From a virus: a stretch of 28,635 nt of DNA. The stretch spans positions 1 to 28,635 of IMG/VR virus record IMGVR_UViG_3300013372_002223; one strand, 5' to 3'. A program made the position numbers and the translations under genes. The notes below the pieces were generated by a model. It ran no database searches. It worked only from the letters and a program-made list of their open reading frames with translations, and was not told the origin of the DNA. Shown piece by piece: positions 12,686 through 20,651 of the stretch (positions within the stretch are counted from its first letter, which is position 1; each line of letters starts with the position of its first letter).

Positions 12686-14628
12686 TATTCAGTAGTATTT
12701 TCTTGTTGATTATTATTTCCAAAATTTGCCACAAAATCCAAAACATCTTCTCTAATTTCAGGATTAGCGGCAGTGATTGCGGAAAGCCTGTTTAATTGTT
12801 TAGGAAGTTGTTTTGGCGTTGCTTGAGAGGTAACGGCAAGCCAGTTAATAAATTTAGGATTAGTCATTAAGTTTGCCGTAAGCCTTCCGCCGCCAATTGC
12901 AGGAATTAACCCAGCTCCAGCGGTAGGAATACCGACACTTAAAAGACTAGCTGTTGGTAAAAGCATATTTGACTTTCCTGCTTGCTCTGTGTTTTTAGTA
13001 AGCTCTACAACTTTGTTTAAGCGGTTGTAAGCCGTAACTTGCTCAGGCGTAAAGATTGCTTTTTCTGTACCATTCTTTTTAAGAACAGAATATTCAGCCA
13101 TGAACTTTTGAGGATCAAATACATTTGCTTCAGCGGATTGTGCGCCTTTTTGAGCTAGGCCCATGTCTTTAACTAAAGTTGATCTAACAAAGTCTTTTTG
13201 CGGTTCATTCAAAGAACGCATTATTTGACCAATCTTTGTTCCGCCAATTTTAGATTGAGAGGTTGCATATTTATAAATTTCTTCAGGAGTCCCTTTGTCT
13301 AGAAGGGGTTGGATATTTTCTTGAATAAATGTAGTTCTTAATCTGTGCGAAGTATTAGCTTTTTCCCAAGCTTGGAGTGCGCTTTGTTTGCCAATTTTAT
13401 CTAAATCAGAGCGTTGAATATTTGTTTTAATATCTTCTGTTAAACCAGAATAGATTTTGTTTAGAGCAGCTCTTTCTTGAGGCTCTATATTGCCCTGTAA
13501 GGCAGTTCCAACTTCACTTCTTAGAGCGGTCAAGCTGTCATAAGGAACCTGCTTTCCTTGGGCAACATTATCTTGGATGTCTGTGATAAATTTATTATAT
13601 CCGGCAACTTTACCACCGCTAACGGCGCCAGTAATCTGAACCTTTCTATCTTGTAAAGCTTTGAAAGTATTATCCATTGAAACTGGAGTCTGAGCCGGTA
13701 CAAATTCATCAACTTTTTTATAAAGCTGTTCACTTCTTAAGCGAGATTTTTCAACTATATCTTCAGCGCCTTTTAAAATTTCTTTACCGGCTTGTGTATA
13801 AGTTCCGCCTTGTGATTTAGTGACTCCTTGAATCTGCCCAGAAATATCATTTACTTGTTTTTGCAGAGCTTCTGTAATTGGCTTGCCAGCAACAGGAATA
13901 TCTTTTATAAAGTTTTGTAAGCCAGCAGATTTAGAAACATCCGCAAGAGTTGGATCAATTCCTAAGTCTTGAAATGTTTTTACTGCTTTTGGATCAATTC
14001 CAGTTGCTTTTTGCAAAAGTTTTTTAGGAGCTTGGGAAAGAGCGCCAACAGCATTTTGAGCAACCGGAACCGCTTGTTGAACAGCTCCGCCTAATACACC
14101 ACCGACAGCCGTCCCAATTGCGACATCTTCTAAAGTTTGTGGAATATTAGTTAAATCCTCTGTTTCACCTAAGGCACTTGCGCCGCCAAGCATTGAACCA
14201 CCTTTAACGACCGTAGAAAATCCTTCTCCTGCGAGATTAGTACCTTTAAGCATCTTGCCCGCAACGCCAACGTCAGAAAACATTTGCCCAGCAAAAGAAG
14301 TTAGCGGTCGGTCTTGTCTGGCTTTTTCTAGTTTAGCTCTTTCAGAAGTTCTCGCTTCTCTGTAAAGGTCGCCAATATCAATATCTTGAGTAGCCGCACC
14401 ACCAAATAGTTTAGCAACACCAGCAGAAATACCTGCTTTAATTTCATCACCAAAACCAAGGGGGTTTGTTGCGGTTGTGAAGGCTGCTTCACCCATTGAC
14501 ATCTCTGGCTGACTTTCGTCTTTGATCAAACCTCTTCTGATAGCTTCATCATATAAAGGCTTTTTATCAGCTGGTAAAATACCTCTGCGATTGGCTTCTT
14601 GTATAAGTTCTAGTTGGTTCGGCTTCAT
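12685..14628 (-). CDS. Internal virion ejection protein, gp16-like
   Basis: A 647-residue protein in the position of P22 gp16, third in a row of likely ejection proteins. The N-terminus has the repeated ANRRGILP and AIRRGLIKD motifs, and residues about 45-190 hold Gly/Ala-rich stretches (LTSFAGQMFSDVGVAGKMLK; DVAIGTAVGGVLGGAVQQAV) suited to membrane insertion. The centre and C-terminal parts are helical; PTASLLSVGIPTAGAGLIPA near 555-580 is another membrane-active candidate. Such proteins leave the head with the DNA and help form a channel across the envelope. Sequence similarity to P22 itself is not evident; the call rests on size, composition and context. Confidence 0.6.
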   Translation of the reverse strand: MKPNQLELIQEANRRGILPADKKPLYDEAIRRGLIKDESQPEMSMGEAAFTTATNPLGFGDEIKAGISAGVAKLFGGAATQDIDIGDLYREARTSERAKLEKARQDRPLTSFAGQMFSDVGVAGKMLKGTNLAGEGFSTVVKGGSMLGGASALGETEDLTNIPQTLEDVAIGTAVGGVLGGAVQQAVPVAQNAVGALSQAPKKLLQKATGIDPKAVKTFQDLGIDPTLADVSKSAGLQNFIKDIPVAGKPITEALQKQVNDISGQIQGVTKSQGGTYTQAGKEILKGAEDIVEKSRLRSEQLYKKVDEFVPAQTPVSMDNTFKALQDRKVQITGAVSGGKVAGYNKFITDIQDNVAQGKQVPYDSLTALRSEVGTALQGNIEPQERAALNKIYSGLTEDIKTNIQRSDLDKIGKQSALQAWEKANTSHRLRTTFIQENIQPLLDKGTPEEIYKYATSQSKIGGTKIGQIMRSLNEPQKDFVRSTLVKDMGLAQKGAQSAEANVFDPQKFMAEYSVLKKNGTEKAIFTPEQVTAYNRLNKVVELTKNTEQAGKSNMLLPTASLLSVGIPTAGAGLIPAIGGGRLTANLMTNPKFINWLAVTSQATPKQLPKQLNRLSAITAANPEIREDVLDFVANFGNNNQQENTTE

Positions 14629-15785
14629 TAATTGCCCCCACTTAAAGAATTAAGAAGATCCTCGTCTGACATATCTCTTGCAGAGTTAAATAAGGTCTGT
14701 TTTTTATAGTCAGTCCCTCTCACGCCATATGGATCCATCGCTTTTTGCACTGAAGCAAATTCCTTATTCAATTGATTTAGCTTATATTTAATAGTTTCTT
14801 CTTCGTCACCAAACCTAGGAATTAATTTTAAAAATCTTTTTTCTTCATCTTTATTAATAGCCCCGCCAGAACGCATACGCCCAACTAAATCAGATAAATT
14901 TTGTCTCCTTGTTTCAAGAAACTGTGCGTCTTCACTAGCCATAACATTCGGCAAAATTGATCCAGCTGCGGCTCTGCCAAATTTAGCCTTTTCAAAACCA
15001 CCTGTTTTTGGATTAAAAAATTGGTCTTTTAATTGAGCAGCAATATCTAAGCCACCTTGTGCAAGACTAACAACTTTTGCACTTTCTTGAGAAAGCGGCT
15101 TAGTTCTATCTGCTAAATTTTGCCCTACATTTTGTTGGTAAGATTTATATGCAGTAGGAGTTAAGCCTAGTTTAGACATGTTTTCATTTTCTTGCTCGGC
15201 AATAGATAATTCAATTTCACCTTTACGAAGGTCTTGCTTACCCTTTTGAATATCAACGCCATATTTAGCTTGTTGCAAGCCTTCAGTTTTGATTTGAGAC
15301 GATTGATATTGTTCTTTTAAGTCTTGCTCTCTGCCTTTTAAGCGAGAAGATAGGCGTTTAAATTCTAGTATTGATTCAAAAGATTTATCGGAAGGTAGAG
15401 GCAATTCTTTTCCTGTTGCCTCGCGATATTCGCTGTGCATTTGCTCCCATTTTTTTTGAGAAAAAGCGTATTGCGGCATTGAAGCGTAAGAATCTAAAAC
15501 TCTTGCTCCTTGAACATCATTATAATCTTGTTGCTTTCTTATTCCTTCCGCACGAACAGGGTTTAACCCAGCAAGTCTTTGGAGGGCATTTATATCACCA
15601 GTTGAAGCCGTTTCTGACAAAATGTTTTCAGCTTGAGCTTGTGCAAATTTTGTTTTATTAATATGTATTTCTTGTTCGGCAGCAAGAAGCTGTAATTGAT
15701 TAGCTTTTGCTTGCTGACCAAACTGATAGCCTTTAAGAATATTACCTACATAATCTGGGGTTTGTTGTTGAATTAATTCTGGCAT
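14628..15785 (-). CDS. Ejection or DNA-transfer protein, gp20-like
   Basis: A 385-residue Gln-rich helical protein. The opening (PDYVGNILKGYQFGQQAKAN, then QLQLLAAEQE) and the long stretch KGREQDLKEQYQSSQIKTEG onward are typical of phage internal DNA-transfer proteins, which are packed in the head and released on infection. It sits between a gp7-like and a gp16-like gene and shares a one-base TAATG overlap with both neighbours, so the three are made as a unit, as with P22 gp7-gp20-gp16. No membrane segment visible. Confidence 0.62.
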   Translation of the reverse strand: MPELIQQQTPDYVGNILKGYQFGQQAKANQLQLLAAEQEIHINKTKFAQAQAENILSETASTGDINALQRLAGLNPVRAEGIRKQQDYNDVQGARVLDSYASMPQYAFSQKKWEQMHSEYREATGKELPLPSDKSFESILEFKRLSSRLKGREQDLKEQYQSSQIKTEGLQQAKYGVDIQKGKQDLRKGEIELSIAEQENENMSKLGLTPTAYKSYQQNVGQNLADRTKPLSQESAKVVSLAQGGLDIAAQLKDQFFNPKTGGFEKAKFGRAAAGSILPNVMASEDAQFLETRRQNLSDLVGRMRSGGAINKDEEKRFLKLIPRFGDEEETIKYKLNQLNKEFASVQKAMDPYGVRGTDYKKQTLFNSARDMSDEDLLNSLSGGN

Positions 15786-16549
15786 TAATTATAGCTTGAA
15801 TATAAATTAGTATTTGGTGCCATTTGATTATTCATAGAATTATTAATTCTTGCGGCATTATACTGTCCACCACCTGTTGAGGTAAAGCCAGAAGGTGATT
15901 TTGGTTGTGAACCCATGCCTTGCATCCCCATTCCAAACATAGTACCGCCAATTTGGCTCATTCCGCCACCAATAATATTTCCCATTTGAGCATCTCTATT
16001 AGCCATAGCCATTCCTTGACCCAAAATACCTTGTTGGGAAGCATTTGCCATATTAGTGCTAGCCATCATTTCAGCATTACCCATCACTGTTGCAGATTGC
16101 TGCCCCATATTACTTAGGTTTTGTAAATATCCAACTTGATTGCCAAATTCTTGCGAAGCTGTACCTTGAGCATATTCTTCAAGAGCTTTCATAGCTGCGC
16201 CTGATTTTAAGCCGCCTTTTGAAGCTAGTAGATTTTGAATTGAATTTTGGCCTTGATTTAAACGAAATTGATAGCCAGGGGTTTGTTCTAGGCGATTCTG
16301 CGTTGTTGTGGGATCGCCTGTAAGATATTGTTGAAGCAAGTTTAATCCACTTCTTCCAGCTTGCTCATAAGGTTGTTGATATTTTAAAACTTTATCTTTA
16401 CCCCTACGCATCTGTAAAAGGTAAGCATCCATTGCGTTTGCTTGTGCCTTAGACGCTTTTTTAGATGATTTATTCCCAAAATAACCTTGGGTAGCCATGC
16501 CACCACCAATTAACGCTGCTCCACCTATTGCTACTGCTGCGAAAGTCAT
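15785..16549 (-). CDS. Ejection or DNA-transfer protein, gp7-like
   Basis: The start is placed at 16549 because GGAGG lies seven bases ahead of this ATG; an in-frame start at 16600 has no such site. The 254-residue product begins with a hydrophobic glycine-rich segment (AAVAIGGAALIGGGMA), as in P22 gp7-type proteins. It then carries the block PGYQFRLNQGQNSIQNLLAS followed by a Gly-rich turn and ALEEYAQGTASQEFGNQ, characteristic of this DNA-transfer family. The C-terminus is Met/Gly/Gln-rich. It heads the three-gene ejection unit. Confidence 0.72.
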   Translation of the reverse strand: MTFAAVAIGGAALIGGGMATQGYFGNKSSKKASKAQANAMDAYLLQMRRGKDKVLKYQQPYEQAGRSGLNLLQQYLTGDPTTTQNRLEQTPGYQFRLNQGQNSIQNLLASKGGLKSGAAMKALEEYAQGTASQEFGNQVGYLQNLSNMGQQSATVMGNAEMMASTNMANASQQGILGQGMAMANRDAQMGNIIGGGMSQIGGTMFGMGMQGMGSQPKSPSGFTSTGGGQYNAARINNSMNNQMAPNTNLYSSYN

Positions 16550-16550
16550 T

Positions 16551-17081
16551 TTAAGCCTCCAATAATTTTGATTTATCAATCCAAGATAAATCGCTTTCAT
16601 GCACCAATTCTTTTTCTAAATCTTCAACTACGGCATGTTCGCTTTGATGGATAGTAGCCCAGATTGTTTCCTCGTGGACATAAATCAAACGCTTTGTTCC
16701 TGCTTTTGAAATCCATGTTGCAGGGGCTTTTATGCGAGTTACTCCATCTAAAGTCATAATTGTTACATCGCCTTTAGATAAAATACTAGTATGGTCAAAA
16801 TTATGAACTTTACCAGTTAGAATTATGTCTTTAGGTAGGGTTATTTGACGAGTGTATGTTTTGTTGCAGATAAAATGTTCTAGGGGCAATTCTTTTGCTG
16901 CCTGCTCTGTGCCTTCAAAATAGTTTTTGAGGTAATATTCTGCTAGTTCTATTTTCTGTATATTAGATAAAACTGAGACATCTTGATTGTATTTGTCCGC
17001 CATTACTGGCAAGTTAAAGCAAGCACTATCCTCAGTTTTTTTTGCTAAATCTTCATCTAATATTGTTAATGGCTCGACCAT
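16551..17081 (-). CDS. Cupin-like conserved phage protein
   Basis: A protein of about 176 residues. Its C-terminal half (LPKDIILTGKVHNFDHTSIL, then SKGDVTIMTLDGVTRIKAP and GTKRLIYVHEETIWATIH) reads as a small double-stranded beta-helix (cupin-like) with His residues in HNFDH that could bind metal. Similar proteins occur near ejection genes in other phages (recalled). The start is uncertain: ATG at 17081 and an in-frame TTG at 17108 both lack a ribosome site. A GAGTAAATG sequence at about 17113-17121 would start a different frame of about 20 codons overlapping this gene, so a leader peptide or frameshift is possible. Confidence 0.65.
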   Translation of the reverse strand: MVEPLTILDEDLAKKTEDSACFNLPVMADKYNQDVSVLSNIQKIELAEYYLKNYFEGTEQAAKELPLEHFICNKTYTRQITLPKDIILTGKVHNFDHTSILSKGDVTIMTLDGVTRIKAPATWISKAGTKRLIYVHEETIWATIHQSEHAVVEDLEKELVHESDLSWIDKSKLLEA

Positions 17082-17159
17082 GTCTATTTGAGTGTTTTTC
17101 GCTAGCAATCATCATTTACTCAAATATTGCTTAATTATTAATACTAATTTTTTTAAACA

Positions 17160-17180
17160 GCAAGAATTATTTTTTCTTGC
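17160..17180 (-). terminator. Hairpin at end of 13-residue ORF
   Basis: GCAAGAA and TTCTTGC pair over 7 bp around a seven-base loop, overlapping the stop codon of the small Lys/Gly frame. On the - strand it is followed by TGTTTAAAAAAATT, a poor T-run; on the + strand by CGCCTTTTTT. It may be a weak terminator or a transcript-stabilising hairpin at the boundary between capsid and ejection genes. Confidence 0.4.
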
Positions 17181-17208
17181 CGCCTTTTTTAGTTCCGCAT
17201 TTTTTCAT
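17167..17208 (-). CDS. 13-residue Lys/Gly peptide gene
   Basis: The frame encodes MKKCGTKKGGKKK and stop. It is far below usual length cut-offs but has the strongest ribosome site nearby: AAGGAGG at 17219-17225, ten bases before the ATG. The ATG overlaps the TGA of the upstream gene as ATGA, so it should be translated by coupling. The peptide is almost entirely Lys, Gly and one Cys, which suits DNA or capsid-surface binding. Very short Lys/Gly-rich proteins near head genes occur in other environmental phages (recalled impression). It may equally be that the ribosome site has another role. Confidence 0.5.
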   Translation of the reverse strand: MKKCGTKKGGKKK

Positions 17209-17405
17209 ATTTTTTTAGCCTCCTTAAATGATTTGTTAAAAAAATCTCTAGTCATAGTTCTATATTTAAAAATAGAAATATTTTCAGTTCTTCCAGTTTT
17301 AAAATATCTAGTTACAAAGCCATCTTTATCTGGCAAAGGTTTTACAATTTCCAAAGAAACTCTTTTGTCTCCGATTCTTTTAATCTCAAAAATAATTCCG
17401 CTCAT
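17205..17405 (-). CDS. Unknown small virion-region protein
   Basis: A 66-residue basic protein, FEIKRIGDKRVSLEIVKPLP then a YFKTGRTENISIFKYRTMTR stretch, no family recognised. It has an N-terminal beta hairpin look and a C-terminal helix (RDFFNKSFKEAKKI). ATG at 17405 lacks an obvious ribosome site. It lies between capsid-associated and ejection genes and is coupled by ATGA to the 13-residue frame. Confidence 0.55.
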   Translation of the reverse strand: MSGIIFEIKRIGDKRVSLEIVKPLPDKDGFVTRYFKTGRTENISIFKYRTMTRDFFNKSFKEAKKI

Positions 17406-17453
17406 GTACTTTTTTGTTGATCTAACAAAATCAAGTTTTTTTATATAGTCTTT

Positions 17454-17669
17454 TTAATCATAATTAGGCACTGGCACTTCAATAAAAGTATCTGTTGTTT
17501 CTGGTCTAGCGTCAGGTATTGCTTGAGGAGTTGGATAAACAATTGGGGTGTCTTGAGGTTGCCTTCTTCTCCAAACTTTACTCCAAACCAGTTTGCCGTC
17601 CCATTCGAGACGGCATTCTGATCGCCATTTTTTAAACCCAGTTCTGTCGCAAATGACTCTGTAATCCAT
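17454..17669 (-). CDS. Conserved small phage head-region protein
   Basis: A 71-residue protein whose opening YRVICDRTGFKKWRSECRLE then WDGKLVW and WRRRQPQD follows a pattern I recall from small conserved proteins next to structural genes in many phages. Two Cys residues (C7, C19) and several Arg/Trp suggest a small folded, perhaps metal-binding, domain; the C-terminus is proline-rich and probably extended (PTPQAIPDARPETTD). It begins one base after the stop of the gene at 17671. Function unknown. Confidence 0.65.
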   Translation of the reverse strand: MDYRVICDRTGFKKWRSECRLEWDGKLVWSKVWRRRQPQDTPIVYPTPQAIPDARPETTDTFIEVPVPNYD

Positions 17670-17670
17670 T

Positions 17671-18318
17671 CTAGTTTACCTGAATTAATAAAGCAGCCCC
17701 AGAAGAATAAGAGTTAATTTTAACTTTCATAGCTTGAGGAACGGCAATATAGTTTCCGTTTTTAGAAGTGGTAGCATTAACTAAAGCTGAATCATCATGA
17801 TCTAACCAATTAAAAACTCTATTGGTTAAACTTTGAATATCATCATTAGTTTGCTGAACGGTATAACTAATAGTTCCTGTTACAATAAAAGTCAATCCGA
17901 TTTGTCTTTCATTTCTATCGGAATAACTTCTTTTGGTAGGAATTATTTGAGAAATAGCTTCGTCAACCGCGCCAGCTTTGGTATTAGTGCCAACAGCTCC
18001 ATTTGCAGAAATACTTTGAACTGAATAAAAATAATTCGTTGTTTCTACAGTGTTGTTGTTAGGCCCAGCAATAGTTTCAGAAACGAGAATTGTTTTATTT
18101 CTGTCTTCATAGCCAGAAATAGTAAAATTCACTCCCGAAATATTGCCAGTTGATGCAAAACCAATTTGTTTGGCAAATAAGTCTGGCGTAACCCATTCGC
18201 CACTAACAACTCCAGCCCCGTTAAGAGTGAAGTTGCCAGCGCCGCCTAGCGTCTGATTTTGGAAAATTCCATCATCATCAACATCGGCTAAATCCATGTT
18301 TATCTCTATTCTACGCAT
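17671..18318 (-). CDS. Beta-rich structural protein
   Basis: A 215-residue protein rich in Asn, Thr, Gly and Val with short repeated strands (GAGNFTLNGAGVVSGEW; VNFTISGYEDRNKTILVSET), the look of a phage head-decoration, fibre or hub protein. No family is assigned. AGGAGC lies at good distance before the ATG. It lies two genes downstream of the major capsid gene, in the head block. A virion role is likely; exact location unknown. Confidence 0.55.
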   Translation of the reverse strand: MRRIEINMDLADVDDDGIFQNQTLGGAGNFTLNGAGVVSGEWVTPDLFAKQIGFASTGNISGVNFTISGYEDRNKTILVSETIAGPNNNTVETTNYFYSVQSISANGAVGTNTKAGAVDEAISQIIPTKRSYSDRNERQIGLTFIVTGTISYTVQQTNDDIQSLTNRVFNWLDHDDSALVNATTSKNGNYIAVPQAMKVKINSYSSGAALLIQVN

Positions 18319-18332
18319 GATTTGCTCCTGAT

Positions 18333-19031
18333 TTATCTTTCTTTAGCTGCAAACACATAATCAACAGACAAAGTTTTAGCTACAGCTTCGCCGTTTTGAA
18401 TACCAAAAGAGATAGTCAGTTCTTCGTCATCAGGAAGGTTGGTAGTCGCCAATTTCCCTAGAACAGTTGGATTCAAACTATTGGTTGAAGCGGCATAAAC
18501 TACCTCATCAACGCCATTATAGTAGAAACCTACGGTAATGTAAGTTGCAGCCACAACAGTAGCAATTGCGGTTGCAGTCGATGCAGTTGAATCTTTTACA
18601 ACAACGAAATCTAAGTTAGCATCTCCGTCATCCTTTCTGAAATAAACGCCATCAGTCACAGCCAATGGAGTTGTATCGGTAATTTGAAGACCAATAACAA
18701 AATCAGATTGTGTTGCATCAGAAACCGCAAATCTAGCTTTAAAAAACAATTTCTTTCCAGCTTCAAACTTAAATGATTCACCAACTTTTTGCAAAGCATT
18801 TAAATCATCGTCTGCTGCTGAGTTAGTAAGCAAAAGAACGCCACCATCAACGTTAGCCAGTGCTTGAGTTGCGCCAGCTTGAGTTTCAGTTACAACCCAT
18901 TCGTTTGCATGATAAGTATCAAAATCATCAAAGTAAGTGTGCATTTGGGTTGGATCCAATTGGATCATTTGTCCCAAAATGTTTTGAGCGGTAATATTAT
19001 TAACGCCTTTGGTAAAATTTGTAGATGTCAT
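18333..19031 (-). CDS. Probable capsid decoration or structural protein
   Basis: The start is set at ATG 19031; an in-frame TTG at 19088 would add 19 unlikely residues encoded by a palindromic hairpin. The 232-residue product opens MTSTNFTKGVNNITAQNILG and has long beta-rich Ala/Val/Asp stretches (FKFEAGKKLFFKARFAVSDA; DFVIGLQITDTTPLAVTDGV), typical of a jelly-roll or lectin-like virion protein. It directly follows the major capsid gene, the usual site of abundant decoration proteins. No ribosome site; the leader is AT-rich apart from the hairpin. Confidence 0.6.
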   Translation of the reverse strand: MTSTNFTKGVNNITAQNILGQMIQLDPTQMHTYFDDFDTYHANEWVVTETQAGATQALANVDGGVLLLTNSAADDDLNALQKVGESFKFEAGKKLFFKARFAVSDATQSDFVIGLQITDTTPLAVTDGVYFRKDDGDANLDFVVVKDSTASTATAIATVVAATYITVGFYYNGVDEVVYAASTNSLNPTVLGKLATTNLPDDEELTISFGIQNGEAVAKTLSVDYVFAAKER

Positions 19032-19052
19032 AAGTATGTGAAATTTAATTGT

Positions 19053-19071
19053 AGGGGGAATTTCACCCCCT
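19053..19071 (-). terminator. GC-rich hairpin behind major capsid gene
   Basis: AGGGGG and CCCCCT (6 bp) flank a seven-base loop in the 69-base gap between the major capsid gene and the next. The stem is conspicuous in AT-rich DNA. On the - strand no T-run follows (ACAATTAA), so it may act as a partial terminator or a 3' stabilising hairpin raising capsid mRNA level, more than as a full terminator. Confidence 0.4.
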
Positions 19072-19100
19072 TTTACCCAATAGGACAACAGTTAAAGGAA

Positions 19101-20006
19101 TTAAACGCCTTCAGAAGCGAAGTAACCACGAGGATCAGTAACTCCGATTGCGTATGAAGTCATCATTTTGTATTTCTCGTCACCAGACTCGAAAGCGCCA
19201 TCGTTGCTAAATTCACCTTGAACAGCAGTAATCATTTTAGCACCTTCTGGAGCATCGGTTTTAATGTAGTAAGCATCATTTGAAGTCAAATGAGGATTTA
19301 CAACGATACCATCAGAGAATAGGCCCATGTATTTCATAGCATTAATATCGTTATTAGCGGTATTAACACGAAGTTGAGATTCAAGGATGCGAGTCGCTTC
19401 AAACATTAAGGCAGATGGAACTTGAAGAAGAGTTGGTTTAATTCTTGCTTTGATTCCCCTGTCGTTGTTTGTTTCTTTAATTTGAGTGCATAACTCTTCT
19501 AAAGCTTCTTCGCAAAGATCTTGCGGAGTTGCTAAAGTGTTAGAGAAGGCACCAGCACGACTTGGGTGGTCAGTAGCAAAGAATTTCTTGCCATCGCCGA
19601 AAGTATAGTTTGAATCAAAGCCATTGTTGAAAAGATTTGCAACATCAACTTCTTTAGTCTCACGAAGAGAAGAAGAAAGATATTCGTTACCTTTAGCAAC
19701 AACATCAAGATACTTACTAAACTTACGAGCTTCCCAAGAAACTTGGAAACCCAAAGCGCGAGTTCTTTGATTGTAGGTTGAAACGTATCCTTGAGTCATT
19801 GAATCATAAGAAACACCAGCACCTTCGTTTTTAGTATTGAAAAGGCCAAAAGGACTTACCAATACGTCTCTGTCGAATTGCTCGTCAGTAGTTGACATTT
19901 TAACCAATTTAGCGGCTAAAAGATCGTCTTCTGTGTAAGAACCCCAGTAAGTAGTAATACCGGGTTTTAATGAAGTAGGAATAGTTCCTGTTACAATAAT
20001 AGACAT
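19101..20006 (-). CDS. Major capsid protein, HK97 fold
   Basis: A 301-residue major head protein. Characteristic blocks: the DRDVLVSPFGLFNTKNEGAG N-arm region, the RTRALGFQVSWEARKFSKYL helix, FGDGKKFFATDHPSRAGAFS followed by a Leu/Glu-rich spine helix, RGIKARIKPTLLQVPSALMF, and NDINAMKYMGLFSDGIVVNP. This order matches the roughly 300-residue Mu-like capsid family, not the 430-residue P22 coat. It assembles with the scaffold-like protein encoded upstream. The leader ahead of ATG 20006 is purely AT-rich without a ribosome site, unusual for such a highly expressed gene. A hairpin follows the stop. Confidence 0.82.
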   Translation of the reverse strand: MSIIVTGTIPTSLKPGITTYWGSYTEDDLLAAKLVKMSTTDEQFDRDVLVSPFGLFNTKNEGAGVSYDSMTQGYVSTYNQRTRALGFQVSWEARKFSKYLDVVAKGNEYLSSSLRETKEVDVANLFNNGFDSNYTFGDGKKFFATDHPSRAGAFSNTLATPQDLCEEALEELCTQIKETNNDRGIKARIKPTLLQVPSALMFEATRILESQLRVNTANNDINAMKYMGLFSDGIVVNPHLTSNDAYYIKTDAPEGAKMITAVQGEFSNDGAFESGDEKYKMMTSYAIGVTDPRGYFASEGV

Positions 20007-20032
20007 TTTTTAAATAAATTTTTAATTAATAA

Positions 20033-20644
20033 TTAGATACCAGCTTTGCCGTTGGCTTCTGTATGATTGTTGATAATAACAACCCATTTAGCGTGCTGAC
20101 CAATAGCATTTTCAGGAGCGTCAAGAAGACGTTTGATTTTCAATTGATAAGTCGCATCAGTTGCTGGGGTGCTAGTGTCTAATTCAGCGCCAGACAAGCC
20201 AGTTGCAGTTGAGCCAGATTCAGCATAAACCACGTTAGCGTTTAGACCAACAGAAGTAACAGCTAAAGCAGTTCCGGCAGATTCTTCTTGAATTAAAAAT
20301 TCTTGGAATGGGCTATCAGCAACAATAGCAACTCTTTCAGTTGAAGCTGTGTTGTAGCTTAGACCTAAGTTGCTTGGGATAGCCAAGAAACCTATAATAA
20401 CACCAGTAATTGGGTTAGTATCGCCAGCAGTTGCTTTATTAATTTCTGGCAAAGAACCAGGATTAAAATAACGACCAGCAGAAGTAACTGCAACAGTGTT
20501 AGAAGTACCAGTTTTTACTACAGGGTCGCCGATAAACAATGCAGTTGCATAACTTGCAGGAATGTAATAATAGTTTTTAGGAATCTCCACAAAAGGAGAG
20601 TTCTTAAGCGGCGTTAAGCCAGCAGGAGTATTAGCGTTAGCCAT
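20033..20644 (-). CDS. Probable head decoration protein
   Basis: A 203-residue Ala/Thr/Ser-rich, beta-rich protein opening MANANTPAGLTPLKNSPFVE, a start type seen in small phage structural proteins encoded just upstream of the major capsid gene. The central part (PITGVIIGFLAIPSNLGLSY; TERVAIVADSPFQEFLIQEE) suggests a beta-tulip or barrel fold as in head-decoration proteins. No ribosome site precedes the ATG. Its position in the scaffold-to-capsid interval supports a capsid-surface role. Confidence 0.6.
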   Translation of the reverse strand: MANANTPAGLTPLKNSPFVEIPKNYYYIPASYATALFIGDPVVKTGTSNTVAVTSAGRYFNPGSLPEINKATAGDTNPITGVIIGFLAIPSNLGLSYNTASTERVAIVADSPFQEFLIQEESAGTALAVTSVGLNANVVYAESGSTATGLSGAELDTSTPATDATYQLKIKRLLDAPENAIGQHAKWVVIINNHTEANGKAGI

Positions 20645-20651
20645 AGTTTAT

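Noticed and set aside
15785-16600. Longer start (16600) for the gp7-like gene
   Set aside because: The added 17 residues overlap the upstream gene by 50 bases and lack a ribosome site, while GGAGG sits correctly ahead of ATG 16549.
18333-19088. TTG start at 19088 for the decoration-like gene
   Set aside because: It would translate the GC-rich intergenic hairpin; ATG 19031 gives a typical structural-protein start.
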